6,548 nt of DNA from Deltaproteobacteria bacterium (GTDB lineage: Bacteria; Desulfobacterota; UBA8473): the NCBI GenBank assembly GCA_030621455.1, contig JAUXHQ010000115.1:1-6548 (forward strand), written 5' to 3'. Positions 1 to 6,545 of this stretch are shown in pieces (positions within the stretch are counted from its first letter, which is position 1; each line of letters opens with the position of its first letter). The notes under the pieces were generated by a model. The model did not search any database, had not been told where the DNA came from, and was given only the letters and a program-made list of their open reading frames with translations. The translations under genes were made by a program, and so were the position numbers.

Positions 1-765
1 AACGGAACTACCGGCTACGAGGAGGCTGCCGCTCAGGGCATGATGGCCGGGATCAATGCAGTCCTGAAGATACGGGATGAGAAGCCCTTTATCCTCGACA
101 GATCCGAGGCATATATCGGGGTACTGATAGACGATCTCGTTACCAAGGGAACCGATGAGCCGTATCGTATGTTCACATCCAGGGCGGAATATCGATTGTT
201 GCTGAGAGAGGACAACGCGGACCTCCGGTTACGGGAGAAAGGCTACGGGTTAGGGTTGGTGAGTGTTGAGGAGTATAACAGGTTTGACCAAAAGGTAAAT
301 ACAATTAAGGGTGAGATAGAGCGTCTTGAGACCACTAAGATCAACCCCGACAGGACTACGAACGAGAAACTGCTTGAGATCGGGAGCAGCCCCATGAATA
401 ATGTACTCAGTCTGGAAGAGCTTCTGAGAAGACCCGAGATATCATACAAAGACCTGAAGATGTTTGACCACTCAACCTACCCCGAGCTGTCCCGTAGTGA
501 GGCCCGTCAGGTGGAGATTCAAATCAAGTATAGGGGGTATATAGAGAGACAGAGGGGAGAGATACGAAAATTCAAAAAGATGGAAGGGCTTGGCATACCT
601 CGTGACTTTGACTTTGAGAATATCCCGGGGTTGTCGAATGAGGTGAGAGAGAAATTTTTGAAGATAAGACCCCTTTCTCTCGGACAGGCATCCCGGATCT
701 CCGGGGTTACGCCCGCGGCAATATCCATATTGACCGTGTATATGAAGAAGTTGGGGTATATATGA
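1..765 (+). CDS. mnmG: MnmG (GidA), tRNA uridine-5-carboxymethylaminomethyl modification enzyme, C-terminal part
   Basis: This is the 3' part of mnmG. The frame is already open at base 1, so the first internal ATG (40) is not the true start. MnmG is the FAD-dependent subunit that works with the GTPase MnmE to install the cmnm5 group on U34 of tRNAs reading two-fold degenerate codons, in the cytoplasm. The fragment opens inside the family signature (NGTTGYEEAAAQG, residues 1-13 here). It continues with TSRAEYRLLLREDNADLR from residue 59 and ends in the helical MnmE/tRNA-binding domain, with the conserved RPLSLGQASRISGVTP from residue 223. 254 residues are present; the family is usually about 620-650 long, so roughly 60% lies upstream of the window. 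The C-terminus is normal and stops at TGA. The usual neighbours rsmG or mnmE do not follow; a non-coding gap does. Confidence 0.97.
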   Translation, partial: NGTTGYEEAAAQGMMAGINAVLKIRDEKPFILDRSEAYIGVLIDDLVTKGTDEPYRMFTSRAEYRLLLREDNADLRLREKGYGLGLVSVEEYNRFDQKVNTIKGEIERLETTKINPDRTTNEKLLEIGSSPMNNVLSLEELLRRPEISYKDLKMFDHSTYPELSRSEARQVEIQIKYRGYIERQRGEIRKFKKMEGLGIPRDFDFENIPGLSNEVREKFLKIRPLSLGQASRISGVTPAAISILTVYMKKLGYI

Positions 766-850
766 GATATGGTGTGAGGCACGAGGTCTAGAATGAAAAA
801 GTTAATTGAGTTCCAAAATTTCTTGACCTCTGAAGTTTGGAAGGTTTACC

Positions 851-1000
851 GCTTGCCGGCTACTTATTTCGTTTGCTTGTTATGAACTACATTCTGGCAT
901 GAGGTTGTATGTATAATGGGTTTATACGTCTCTTATGTATATTTGGATGTTGGCCAGTTCCTTACGTATAACAAGCAAACGAAACAAGCAGCCGGCGCTT
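851..1000. mobile_element. MITE-like inverted-repeat element with GCTT flanks
   Basis: The left arm (855-883) begins GCCGGC and the right arm (968-996) is its reverse complement at 27 of 29 positions. The arms enclose 84 bases. The two mismatches (862/989 and 866/985) are A-C on the + strand, which become G-U pairs in a minus-strand RNA. The tetranucleotide GCTT stands directly outside both arms (851-854 and 997-1000), as a 4-bp target-site duplication would. Inside the loop are a smaller hairpin (GTATAA 911-916, TTATAC 922-927) and further short complements (GAACT 884-888 with AGTTC 956-960). There is no transposase frame, so if mobile it would be non-autonomous. The alternatives are a structured non-coding RNA or a cruciform/terminator-like repeat. 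I do not recognise the family. Confidence 0.55.
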
Positions 1001-1081
1001 AACACAATCCTGTTAACTGAATCATCAGAGACACTTCAAGACACTAGGTTTGTGTAACCGCACAGGTCGATAATTTCTGAT

Positions 1082-1088
1082 AGGAGGG
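1082..1088 (+). promoter_or_regulatory. Ribosome binding site that decides the start at 1096
   Basis: AGGAGGG is a near-perfect anti-16S match. It lies one base from the GTG at 1090 but seven bases from the GTG at 1096, so the second GTG is the better start. Confidence 0.75.
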
Positions 1089-1095
1089 AGTGAAT

Positions 1096-2253
1096 GTGTT
1101 TCATATCGTAACTTCCCAGGACATAAAGGACGGCAAGGCAACTGACATTTACTTCCCCAGAACCCTTGATATCCTCAGGGCCAGGGGGATAGACAAGAGG
1201 GTTAAAGCTGAGGTCATAGCCAAGAAATTGCCGCGAGATTGGGAGTGGGCGGTTTTGACAGGGGTGGAGGAGTGCGCAAAACTCCTGGAAGGGCTAAATG
1301 TGAATGTGAAGTGTCTCGCCGAAGGTACCCTGTTCAGGGACCATGATCCGGTTTTTGAGATAGAAGGCAATTACACTGACTTCGGATCTTACGAGACTTC
1401 CCTTTTGGGGTTTCTCTGTCAGGCCTCGGGTGTGGCTTCGGCTGCGGCTAGATGCCGGAAAGCTGCCGGAGAGAGGGTCGTGATAAGTTTCGGCTCCAGA
1501 CGAATGCACCCGGCCATCTCTCCCATGATAGACAGAAGTGCCTTTATCGGTGGATGCGATGGGGTGTCTTCTGTTGTGGGCGCTGAACTCATAGGGGAAG
1601 AACCCGTGGGTACTATGCCCCATGCACTTATCCTCATTATGGGGGACACGTTAGAGGCAACGGAGGCCTTCGATGAAGTAATCGAGAAAAAGGTAAGGAG
1701 GGTTTCTCTAATAGACACGTTCAATGATGAGAAGTTTGAGGCTATACGGGTAGCGGATGTCCTGGGCAAGGATCTATTTGCCGTGAGGTTGGACACACCT
1801 TCATCGAGAAGGGGAGATTTTCTGGAGATTATGAGGGAGGTTCGTTGGGAACTTGACATAAGGGGCCACAGTAATGTAAAACTTTTTGTCAGTGGAGGAC
1901 TGGATGAGAGGAGTATCTCTAAACTCAACCCCCTGGCGAATGCTTATGGGATAGGGACATCCATTTCCAGCGCCCCGGTCGTGGATTTTTCTTTCGATAT
2001 AGTGGAGATAGATGGGACTCCCCTGGCAAAGAGAGGAAAGATGTCGGGGAGCAAGAAGCTCCTCAGGTGCCCGAGTTGTTTCTCGCTTCAGTTTGTCCCG
2101 CAAAGTGCGCCGGAAGGCGTGTGCCAATGTGGAAACAGTCTTAAGACCCTTACGAGGCCTCTCATAGAAAATGGGAGATTGATCGGAGACCTACCAAGGC
2201 CTCAAGAGATAAGGGCAGTTGTGTTGGATCAGCTGCGACATTTCGGGATCTGA
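1096..2253 (+). CDS. pncB: Nicotinate phosphoribosyltransferase, archaeal-like type with C-terminal zinc-knuckle
   Basis: The enzyme joins nicotinate to PRPP, with ATP hydrolysis, to make nicotinate mononucleotide in NAD salvage (Preiss-Handler route), in the cytoplasm. From the GTG at 1096 the protein has 385 residues, close to the compact archaeal-like NAPRTases. Visible motifs are FGSRRMHP at 132-139, GTMPH ending at H176 (the region of the family's phosphorylated histidine), RLDTPSSR from 231, the SGG phosphate-binding segment at 266-268 and YGIGT at 284-288. The C-terminus carries four cysteines, C325, C328, C343 and C345 (CxxC...CxC), matching the zinc knuckle known in the Thermoplasma-type enzyme. 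The frame stays open to an alternative GTG at 1090, which is too close to the ribosome binding site. Neither neighbour is an NAD gene, so it is probably a stand-alone salvage gene. Confidence in the reaction is high; the symbol is by function, since this subgroup differs from E. coli PncB in sequence class. Confidence 0.92.
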   Translation: MFHIVTSQDIKDGKATDIYFPRTLDILRARGIDKRVKAEVIAKKLPRDWEWAVLTGVEECAKLLEGLNVNVKCLAEGTLFRDHDPVFEIEGNYTDFGSYETSLLGFLCQASGVASAAARCRKAAGERVVISFGSRRMHPAISPMIDRSAFIGGCDGVSSVVGAELIGEEPVGTMPHALILIMGDTLEATEAFDEVIEKKVRRVSLIDTFNDEKFEAIRVADVLGKDLFAVRLDTPSSRRGDFLEIMREVRWELDIRGHSNVKLFVSGGLDERSISKLNPLANAYGIGTSISSAPVVDFSFDIVEIDGTPLAKRGKMSGSKKLLRCPSCFSLQFVPQSAPEGVCQCGNSLKTLTRPLIENGRLIGDLPRPQEIRAVVLDQLRHFGI

Positions 2254-2306
2254 GGTCAAGGCAGTGACTCTGATATATCCAAATCCCGGGAAGGAGACAC
2301 TACAAT

Positions 2307-2726
2307 ATGCGGTCAGATAGTTTGTTCGACCAGATAAAAAAGCTCAATTCAGAGATGGAAAGGCATTTTTTTCGCCTGTTCAGTCCTGAACATCCCCTCC
2401 GGTCCCTGCCTGAAGAGAAGTGGCAACCATACACGGATATCTATGAGACGAAGAATGCGCTGGTGATCAAGATGGAGCTGGCAGGGGTAAGGAAGGAAGA
2501 CTTCTCCGTGGATTTTTGTCAGGATCGGCTTATAATAGGGGGGGGGAGGGAGGACTTTACTCGTGGAGAAAAGAGGATTTACTACCAGATGGAGATTAAT
2601 TACAGCGAATTTGAGAGGATCATAATACTGCCCAATTCTGTGAGGGAAGTGGACGTCAAGGCAGAGTACAAGGATGGTTTTTTAACCATAACCATATCAA
2701 AAGATCCTGCCAGGGTTACTAGATAG
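2307..2726 (+). CDS. hsp20: Small heat-shock protein, Hsp20/alpha-crystallin family
   Basis: Small heat-shock proteins are ATP-independent holdases that bind unfolding proteins in the cytoplasm. The 139-residue length is typical. A short N-terminal arm (1-39, with F/L-rich HFFRLF around 20-25) precedes the alpha-crystallin domain at about 40-133. That domain starts with the usual W-x-P (39-41), then ELAGVRKEDFSVDF (57-70), FERIIILP and GFLTITISK, the last equivalent to the family's GVL box. The tail after the domain is only about six residues and has no I-x-I oligomerisation motif. AAGGAG at 2291-2296 lies ten bases before the ATG. A run of nine G (2538-2546) encodes GGG at residues 78-80. 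The gene is followed co-directionally by lon, its functional partner in proteostasis. No CIRCE element or sigma-32-like promoter is visible in the 53 bases upstream. The frame remains open beyond the TAG (see findings). Confidence 0.93.
   Translation: MRSDSLFDQIKKLNSEMERHFFRLFSPEHPLRSLPEEKWQPYTDIYETKNALVIKMELAGVRKEDFSVDFCQDRLIIGGGREDFTRGEKRIYYQMEINYSEFERIIILPNSVREVDVKAEYKDGFLTITISKDPARVTR
2538..2546 (+). repeat. Nine-G homopolymer inside hsp20
   Basis: An uninterrupted run of nine G, followed by AGGGAGG, lies in the middle of the alpha-crystallin domain. A one-base slip would frameshift the second half of the protein. Shorter seven-G runs occur in lon (4749-4755) and just before the ribosome binding site at 6527-6533. 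Confidence 0.9.
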
Positions 2727-2876
2727 CGCCCGAACGAAAACTGGATAGTCTTTCCAAGTTCAAGAAAGGTGAGGATCTTAAATAATCTGAGCGTGACGCA
2801 GAAATTGGGGGAAATAGCAGTTATCGTTCAGGCACTAGAAAGAGAAATGGAAGAAAAAGTTAAATAAGGAGATACT
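2727..2876 (+). other. hsp20-lon spacer with an open frame ending at the lon ribosome binding site
   Basis: This 150-base spacer has no stop in the hsp20 frame until TAA at 2865-2867, which overlaps the lon ribosome binding site AAGGAG (2866-2871). The frame holds 46 codons after the hsp20 TAG. It could also be read as a 32-codon gene from GTG 2769, but that GTG has only a purine-rich AAGAAAG immediately before it. The last part reads as a charged amphipathic helix (LGEIAVIVQALEREMEEKVK). No domain is recognisable. No promoter or terminator is evident, so lon is likely co-transcribed with hsp20. Confidence 0.4.
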
Positions 2877-5252
2877 ATGGCTTCATCAGAGTCAAAGAAT
2901 ACCACTTCGGAAGAAACAGAGATAGATGTCGAGCTGTTAGACGAGAAGATTCCGGAAGAGTTGGCTATCATACCCATCGATGAGATGGTTATCTACCCCC
3001 ATACTGTTGTCCCCCTTGCTATTGTGGGTAAGAGCAGCACTGATGCTATTGATTACGCCATGTCGCTTAACAAGATGGTGGGCGCTCTTGCAATAAAATT
3101 CAAGGATAAATCGAAGATAAACGAGGAAGACCTTTACGAGATAGGATCGGTCATGTCGATCCATAAGATGTGGAAGATGCCCGACGGTAGTATGAGGCTC
3201 GTCATACAGGGTATGGAGAAGATGAGGGTGACTCAGTTCTTACAGAAAGAGCCGTTCTTTAAGGCAAGGATAGAGGTTATACCGGAAAAGGAAGAGACCG
3301 GGGACAGGATAGGGGCGCTGATGACGACTATATCGTCTCAGTACCACAAGATGGTGCAACTCGTTCCTTATATACCGGATGAACTTCAGGCAGCGGTGAT
3401 GAATATCCATGAACCCCTGAAGCTTGCCTATTTTGTTGCCACGATGGTCAAGATGAAACTGGAGGAGGGCCAGGAGATACTGGAAATGGAGAATGTGGAG
3501 GATAAGCTCACGAAACTCCTGTCCGTGTTGAATCGGGAACTGGAATTATTAGAGTTGGGAGGTAAGATACAGTCTCAAGTAAAGAGTGAGATGGATAAGA
3601 GTCAGAGAGAGTACTATCTTAGGCAGCAGTTGAAGGCCATCCAGCAAGAACTCGGTATGACTGATGAAAGGCAGGCAGAGGTGGACGAGATCAGGGCCAA
3701 GATAGAGGAAGCCGACCTGCCGGAGTATGTGTCGGAGGAGGTTGATAAAGAACTAAAGCGGTTTGAGACGTTGCCGCCGGCATCAGCGGAACATACTGTC
3801 ATCAGGACATACCTTGACTGGCTTGTCGAACTTCCTTGGAATAAGGGGACAGAAGACAACCTTAATCTGCCAAAAGCTGAAAAGGTATTGCAGAAAGACC
3901 ACTATGATTTACAGGATGTTAAAGAGAGGATTATAGAATATCTCGCTGTGAGAAAGCTGAAAGATGACATGAAGGGTCCTATCCTTTGCTTTGTCGGCCC
4001 CCCGGGCGTGGGCAAGACCTCCCTGGGGCAGTCCATAGCCAAGGCGTTAGGGAGAAAATTCTTCCGAATGTCATTAGGAGGGGTACGAGACGAAGCGGAG
4101 ATGCGTGGTCATCGACGCACGTATATAGGCGCCATGCCGGGTCGTATAATCCAGGGTATCAGACGGGTCAAATCAAACAACCCTGTTTTTATGCTTGATG
4201 AGATAGACAAGGTGGGATCCGATTTTCGAGGAGACCCCTCTTCCGCCCTTTTGGAGGTTTTGGACCCGGAACAGAACAGCTCCTTCAGTGATCACTATAT
4301 TGATCTTCCATTCGATTTATCGAAGACCATGTTTATAACCACGGCCAATGTGCTTGATACTATCCAGCCCGCGCTTCGAGATCGGATGGAGGTGCTCAGG
4401 TTGCCCGGGTACACCGATGAAGAAAAGATCGGTATCGCCAAGAAATATTTGATACCCAAGCAGTTGAAAGAGCATGGGTTGAAGGCCAAGGATGTAAAGT
4501 TTCAGAAAAACGCAATACGAAAGATTATTACGGGTTACACGAGAGAGGCAGGGGTCAGGAACCTGGAGAGACAAATCGCCAGGGTTTGTCGGAAAGTCGC
4601 CTATCAAGTGGCTACAGAGAAGCGTGAATCCGCGGTTATCTCGGTGAAGAGACTATACGACCTTTTAGGCCCCGAGCAAGTCTTCCTGGAGGTGGCGAAG
4701 AGGACGTCGCATCCTGGAGTCGCTACCGGGCTGGCATGGACAGAATCAGGGGGGGACATACTCTTCGTTGAGGCGGTGAAGATGCCAGGAAAGAAAGGTC
4801 TTTCCCTCACCGGCAGTATGGGAGACGTTATGCAGGAATCGGCCAAAGCGGCCCTGAGTTACGTGCGTTCAAAGAGCAAGGAGCTCAATATTGATGTTGA
4901 TTTCTTCGAGAAATATGATCTTCACCTCCACGTGCCGGCAGGTGCAATTCCCAAAGACGGCCCTTCTGCCGGCATAACGATGGCTACGGCGATAGCTTCC
5001 ACCCTCACTGAAAAACCGGTCAGGAGTGACCTGGCCATGACAGGGGAGATAACCTTGACCGGCGCCGTCTTGCCCATAGGGGGTGTGAAAGAAAAGGTGC
5101 TGGCTGCCAAGCGAGCCGGCATAAAGACAGTAATACTCCCGAAAAGGAATGAAAAAGACGTGGCTGAGATTGAGGAAGAGTTGAGAAAGAATATGGAGTT
5201 CCTTTTTGTGGAGGATGTGGAGGATGTTCTGCGATTGGCCTTTCTCAGTTGA
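2877..5252 (+). CDS. lon: ATP-dependent protease Lon (LonA type)
   Basis: Lon is a homo-hexameric cytoplasmic AAA+ serine protease that unfolds and degrades misfolded and regulatory proteins. The 791-residue length is normal for bacterial LonA. The order is an N-terminal substrate-binding LON domain (about 27-220, starting [20 protein letters not shown]) and a charged coiled-coil linker (about 220-290, with [19 protein letters not shown]). The AAA+ module follows, with Walker A GPPGVGKT at 374-381 and Walker B FMLDEIDK (D441, E442). Next come the sensor region [18 protein letters not shown] and the sensor-2 segment [19 protein letters not shown]. The C-terminal protease domain has the catalytic serine S697 in DGPSAG and lysine K740 in GGVKEK; the 43-residue spacing equals that in E. 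coli Lon (S679/K722). All key residues are intact. AAGGAG lies five bases before the ATG. The gene sits between hsp20 and pcm, with no sign of its own promoter in the short upstream gap. Confidence 0.98.
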   Translation: MASSESKNTTSEETEIDVELLDEKIPEELAIIPIDEMVIYPHTVVPLAIVGKSSTDAIDYAMSLNKMVGALAIKFKDKSKINEEDLYEIGSVMSIHKMWKMPDGSMRLVIQGMEKMRVTQFLQKEPFFKARIEVIPEKEETGDRIGALMTTISSQYHKMVQLVPYIPDELQAAVMNIHEPLKLAYFVATMVKMKLEEGQEILEMENVEDKLTKLLSVLNRELELLELGGKIQSQVKSEMDKSQREYYLRQQLKAIQQELGMTDERQAEVDEIRAKIEEADLPEYVSEEVDKELKRFETLPPASAEHTVIRTYLDWLVELPWNKGTEDNLNLPKAEKVLQKDHYDLQDVKERIIEYLAVRKLKDDMKGPILCFVGPPGVGKTSLGQSIAKALGRKFFRMSLGGVRDEAEMRGHRRTYIGAMPGRIIQGIRRVKSNNPVFMLDEIDKVGSDFRGDPSSALLEVLDPEQNSSFSDHYIDLPFDLSKTMFITTANVLDTIQPALRDRMEVLRLPGYTDEEKIGIAKKYLIPKQLKEHGLKAKDVKFQKNAIRKIITGYTREAGVRNLERQIARVCRKVAYQVATEKRESAVISVKRLYDLLGPEQVFLEVAKRTSHPGVATGLAWTESGGDILFVEAVKMPGKKGLSLTGSMGDVMQESAKAALSYVRSKSKELNIDVDFFEKYDLHLHVPAGAIPKDGPSAGITMATAIASTLTEKPVRSDLAMTGEITLTGAVLPIGGVKEKVLAAKRAGIKTVILPKRNEKDVAEIEEELRKNMEFLFVEDVEDVLRLAFLS

Positions 5253-5330
5253 CGGAGGACAAGAATGAAGATGTCGTCGGGTTGACGTGAGACAAGGTAA
5301 GATGCCCTGGATACGAAGAAGAGATGCTTT
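5253..5330 (+). other. lon-pcm spacer with a strong ribosome binding site and a six-codon frame
   Basis: GGAGGA (5254-5259) stands five bases before an ATG at 5265 that opens a frame of only six codons (MKMSSG) ending at TGA 5283-5285. This ATG is in the same frame as pcm, 66 bases further on, but a second stop (TAA 5298-5300) also intervenes. It may be a leader peptide, a decayed former start or chance. No terminator hairpin is present, so read-through from lon into pcm is likely. Confidence 0.4.
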
Positions 5331-5975
5331 ATGGATTTTGAAACTGAACGTTACCGTATGGTTGACACTCAGCTAAAAAAGAGGGGTATAAGCGATTTCA
5401 GGGTGCTGGAAGCCATGAGGAAGGTCCCGCGACATAGATTTATTCCCCCGGAATTGAGGTCATCTGCTTATGAAGATCGTCCTCTGTCCATAGGAGAGGA
5501 ACAGACCATATCACAACCCTATATGGTTGCCTTAATGACAGAATGTCTGCGCCTGGATTCAGAAGACGCTGTTCTGGAGGTAGGGACAGGGTCAGGATAC
5601 CAGACAGCGATACTGGCAGAACTTGCGGAGAAGGTATATACTATAGAGATTCATGAATCCCTTTCGGAGAAGGCAAGAGAAATCCTTACAGATCTCGGGT
5701 ATACCAATGTGGCATTCAGGGTGGGTGACGGGAGCAAGGGATGGGAAGAAGAATCCCCCTTCAATGGAATCATCGTTACTGCCGGGTCCCCGGACATCCC
5801 CAGTATCCTCGAATCTCAATTAAGCGATGGAGGGAGACTGGTCATTCCTGTTGGTTCAAGGTTCGTGCAGACACTTTTTACGATAACCAGAGTCGGGAAG
5901 AGCCTGCAGAAGAGAGAGTTTACCAGTTGTGTCTTCGTTCCCCTGGTTGGCGAATATGGCTGGAGAGAAATTTAG
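5331..5975 (+). CDS. pcm: Protein-L-isoaspartate O-methyltransferase
   Basis: Pcm uses S-adenosylmethionine to methylate L-isoaspartyl residues formed by ageing of Asn and Asp, starting their repair in the cytoplasm. The 214 residues match the family length. Family landmarks are the N-terminal [14 protein letters not shown] (7-20), [10 protein letters not shown] (32-41) and [11 protein letters not shown] (59-69). SAM-binding motif I is [13 protein letters not shown] (81-93), the acidic end of strand 2 is E106, and GDGSKGW at 132-138 is followed by IIVTAG and GGRLVIPVG. The C-terminus ends in the typical VPLVGEYGW. The start at 5331 gives the usual N-terminus; a purine stretch GAAGAAGAG (5315-5323) serves as a modest ribosome binding site. 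It is the last gene of the hsp20-lon-pcm group, 78 bases after lon, and stops at TAG. There is no signal peptide, as expected for the cytoplasmic enzyme. Confidence 0.96.
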   Translation: MDFETERYRMVDTQLKKRGISDFRVLEAMRKVPRHRFIPPELRSSAYEDRPLSIGEEQTISQPYMVALMTECLRLDSEDAVLEVGTGSGYQTAILAELAEKVYTIEIHESLSEKAREILTDLGYTNVAFRVGDGSKGWEEESPFNGIIVTAGSPDIPSILESQLSDGGRLVIPVGSRFVQTLFTITRVGKSLQKREFTSCVFVPLVGEYGWREI

Positions 5976-6180
5976 GGTGCTCTTCCCTTCCATTTTAGTA
6001 GACAAAGTCCATCATACTTTCATGAACCTACATTCCCCACTATCAATTACTTCTTGCAGGGTATTTTTTTGGGCGGTAAAAAATGAATATAAGTCAACCC
6101 CAGCTATCCATCCCTTGAATAAAAAATCTCAGCTCACTAAATTGGGGTGGCGAATGTAAGTTGGAATTTGAGGTTGGAAA

Positions 6181-6224
6181 AATAAAAAAGGGCCGGCGAA
6201 AACTCGCTAGCCCTTTATTTTATT
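6181..6224. terminator. Bidirectional rho-independent terminator
   Basis: A hairpin spans 6187-6216: seven pairs AAAGGGC/GCCCTTT, one mismatch (6194/6209), a G-T wobble (6195/6208), four more pairs GCGA/TCGC wait-side equivalents at 6196-6199 with 6204-6207, and an AAAC loop (6200-6203). On the minus strand it is followed by six or more T, so it ends the tRNA transcript. On the + strand it is followed by TTTATTTTATT and can stop transcription arriving from pcm. The 3' end of the tRNA lies directly beside it. Confidence 0.85.
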
Positions 6225-6299
6225 GGAGGGCGATGTGGGATTCGAACCCACGACCTTTGGTTCCGGAGACCAACGCTCTATCCCCTGACCTAATCGCCC
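6224..6299 (-). tRNA. tRNA-Arg, anticodon CCG
   Basis: A complete 76-nt cloverleaf is read on the minus strand. The acceptor stem pairs 6293-6299 with 6228-6234 (seven perfect pairs). The anticodon stem TTGGT/ACCAA encloses the loop CTCCGGA, giving anticodon CCG for Arg codon CGG. The T arm is GTGGG-TTCGAAT-CCCAC, with a five-base variable loop. The D loop AGGGGATA includes the arginine-identity A20. CCA is encoded (6224-6226). Two oddities: the D stem is GGTC/GAGC, so pair 11-24 is G against G where GCTC/GAGC is usual, and the discriminator base is U73, where arginine tRNAs normally have A or G. It is probably a functional gene, but decay or a sequencing error at position 11 cannot be excluded. 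Confidence 0.93.
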
Positions 6300-6366
6300 C
6301 ATTTCTGGCAACTTTAAAAAGCTTGAAGGCTGTTCGTGATATCTACACCGTACATCAATATGAACG

Positions 6367-6395
6367 ACACTATTACAGGTAAAAGTTCATGTCAA
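6367..6395 (-). promoter_or_regulatory. Probable sigma-70 promoter for tRNA-Arg
   Basis: On the minus strand a perfect TTGACA (6390-6395) is followed after 17 bases by TAGTGT (6367-6372), a weak -10. It points at the tRNA, whose 5' end is about 65 bases downstream, leaving a leader to be trimmed by RNase P. An alternative -10, TAATAG, is spaced too closely. Confidence 0.5.
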
Positions 6396-6490
6396 GATAA
6401 AAAATGGTCATAAAGAGACGAGCAGGGGCCCCACGAAAAAAGAGATCGTGACAAAAAGATTAGTTTAGGATTGCCCCCTCTTGACATGAA
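6386..6490. repeat. 12-bp perfect inverted repeat covering two divergent -35 boxes
   Basis: TTCATGTCAAGA at 6386-6397 recurs as its exact reverse complement TCTTGACATGAA at 6479-6490. Each copy contains the TTGACA of one divergent promoter plus the same downstream TGAA. The 81 bases between hold a GGGGCCCC palindrome (6425-6432) and no gene. Confidence 0.7.
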
Positions 6491-6509
6491 TCAATGAATT
6501 TTGTATGTT
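6481..6509 (+). promoter_or_regulatory. Sigma-70 promoter for the gene starting at 6546
   Basis: A perfect -35 TTGACA (6481-6486), a 17-base spacer and TATGTT (6504-6509) as -10 predict a start near 6516, giving a leader of about 30 bases. Confidence 0.7.
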
Positions 6510-6545
6510 TGGTCTGCAGTTGATAAGGGGGGGAGGTGATTTTTC

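Larger units (their letters stand above)
766..1095. other. Intergenic gap between mnmG and the nicotinate phosphoribosyltransferase gene
   Basis: No convincing gene lies in this 330-base stretch. Its main content is the 142-bp inverted-repeat element at 855-996, listed separately. Downstream is a weak hairpin with TTAACA at 999-1004 and TGTTAA at 1011-1016, and then the ribosome binding site of the next gene at 1082-1088. A 30-codon frame (793-885) begins seven bases after a GAGGT and runs into the left arm of the element. Another, of 36 codons (947-1057), crosses the right arm. Neither resembles a family I know. I see no clear rho-independent terminator for mnmG and no promoter with well-spaced -35 and -10 boxes for the downstream gene. 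Confidence 0.7.

Noticed and set aside
793..885. 30-codon frame with a GAGGT upstream, after mnmG
   Set aside because: It ends inside the inverted-repeat arm, matches no known family, and removing the element does not restore a longer frame.
968..1017. Integron attC-like look of the right arm (ATAACAAGC...GTTAAC)
   Set aside because: The internal paired boxes of an attC are missing, the GTTRRRY core does not fit, and the strong partner of this sequence is the inverted left arm.
1050..1074. Possible promoter TTGTGT / GATAAT before the NAPRTase gene
   Set aside because: The spacer is only 13 bases and the predicted transcript start would fall on the ribosome binding site.
1294..2127. Minus-strand frames of 108-169 codons inside the NAPRTase gene, and similar ones in lon
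   Set aside because: They are shadows of well-supported + strand genes with no ribosome binding sites or family features.
2724..2726. TAG of hsp20 as a pyrrolysine codon
   Set aside because: pcm also ends in TAG within the same window, no pyl gene is visible, and Hsp20 proteins are not known to contain pyrrolysine.
5976..6180. Possible gene remnants between pcm and the terminator, including a minus-strand frame ending GECRFMKV
   Set aside because: The frame is about 38 codons, lacks a start with a ribosome binding site, and is not recognisable. The open frame after the pcm TAG is compositionally unlike the neighbouring genes.
6161..6382. 73-codon + strand frame containing MWDSNPRPLVPETNAL
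   Set aside because: It is the antisense translation of the tRNA-Arg gene, a common annotation artefact, and it also runs through the terminator.
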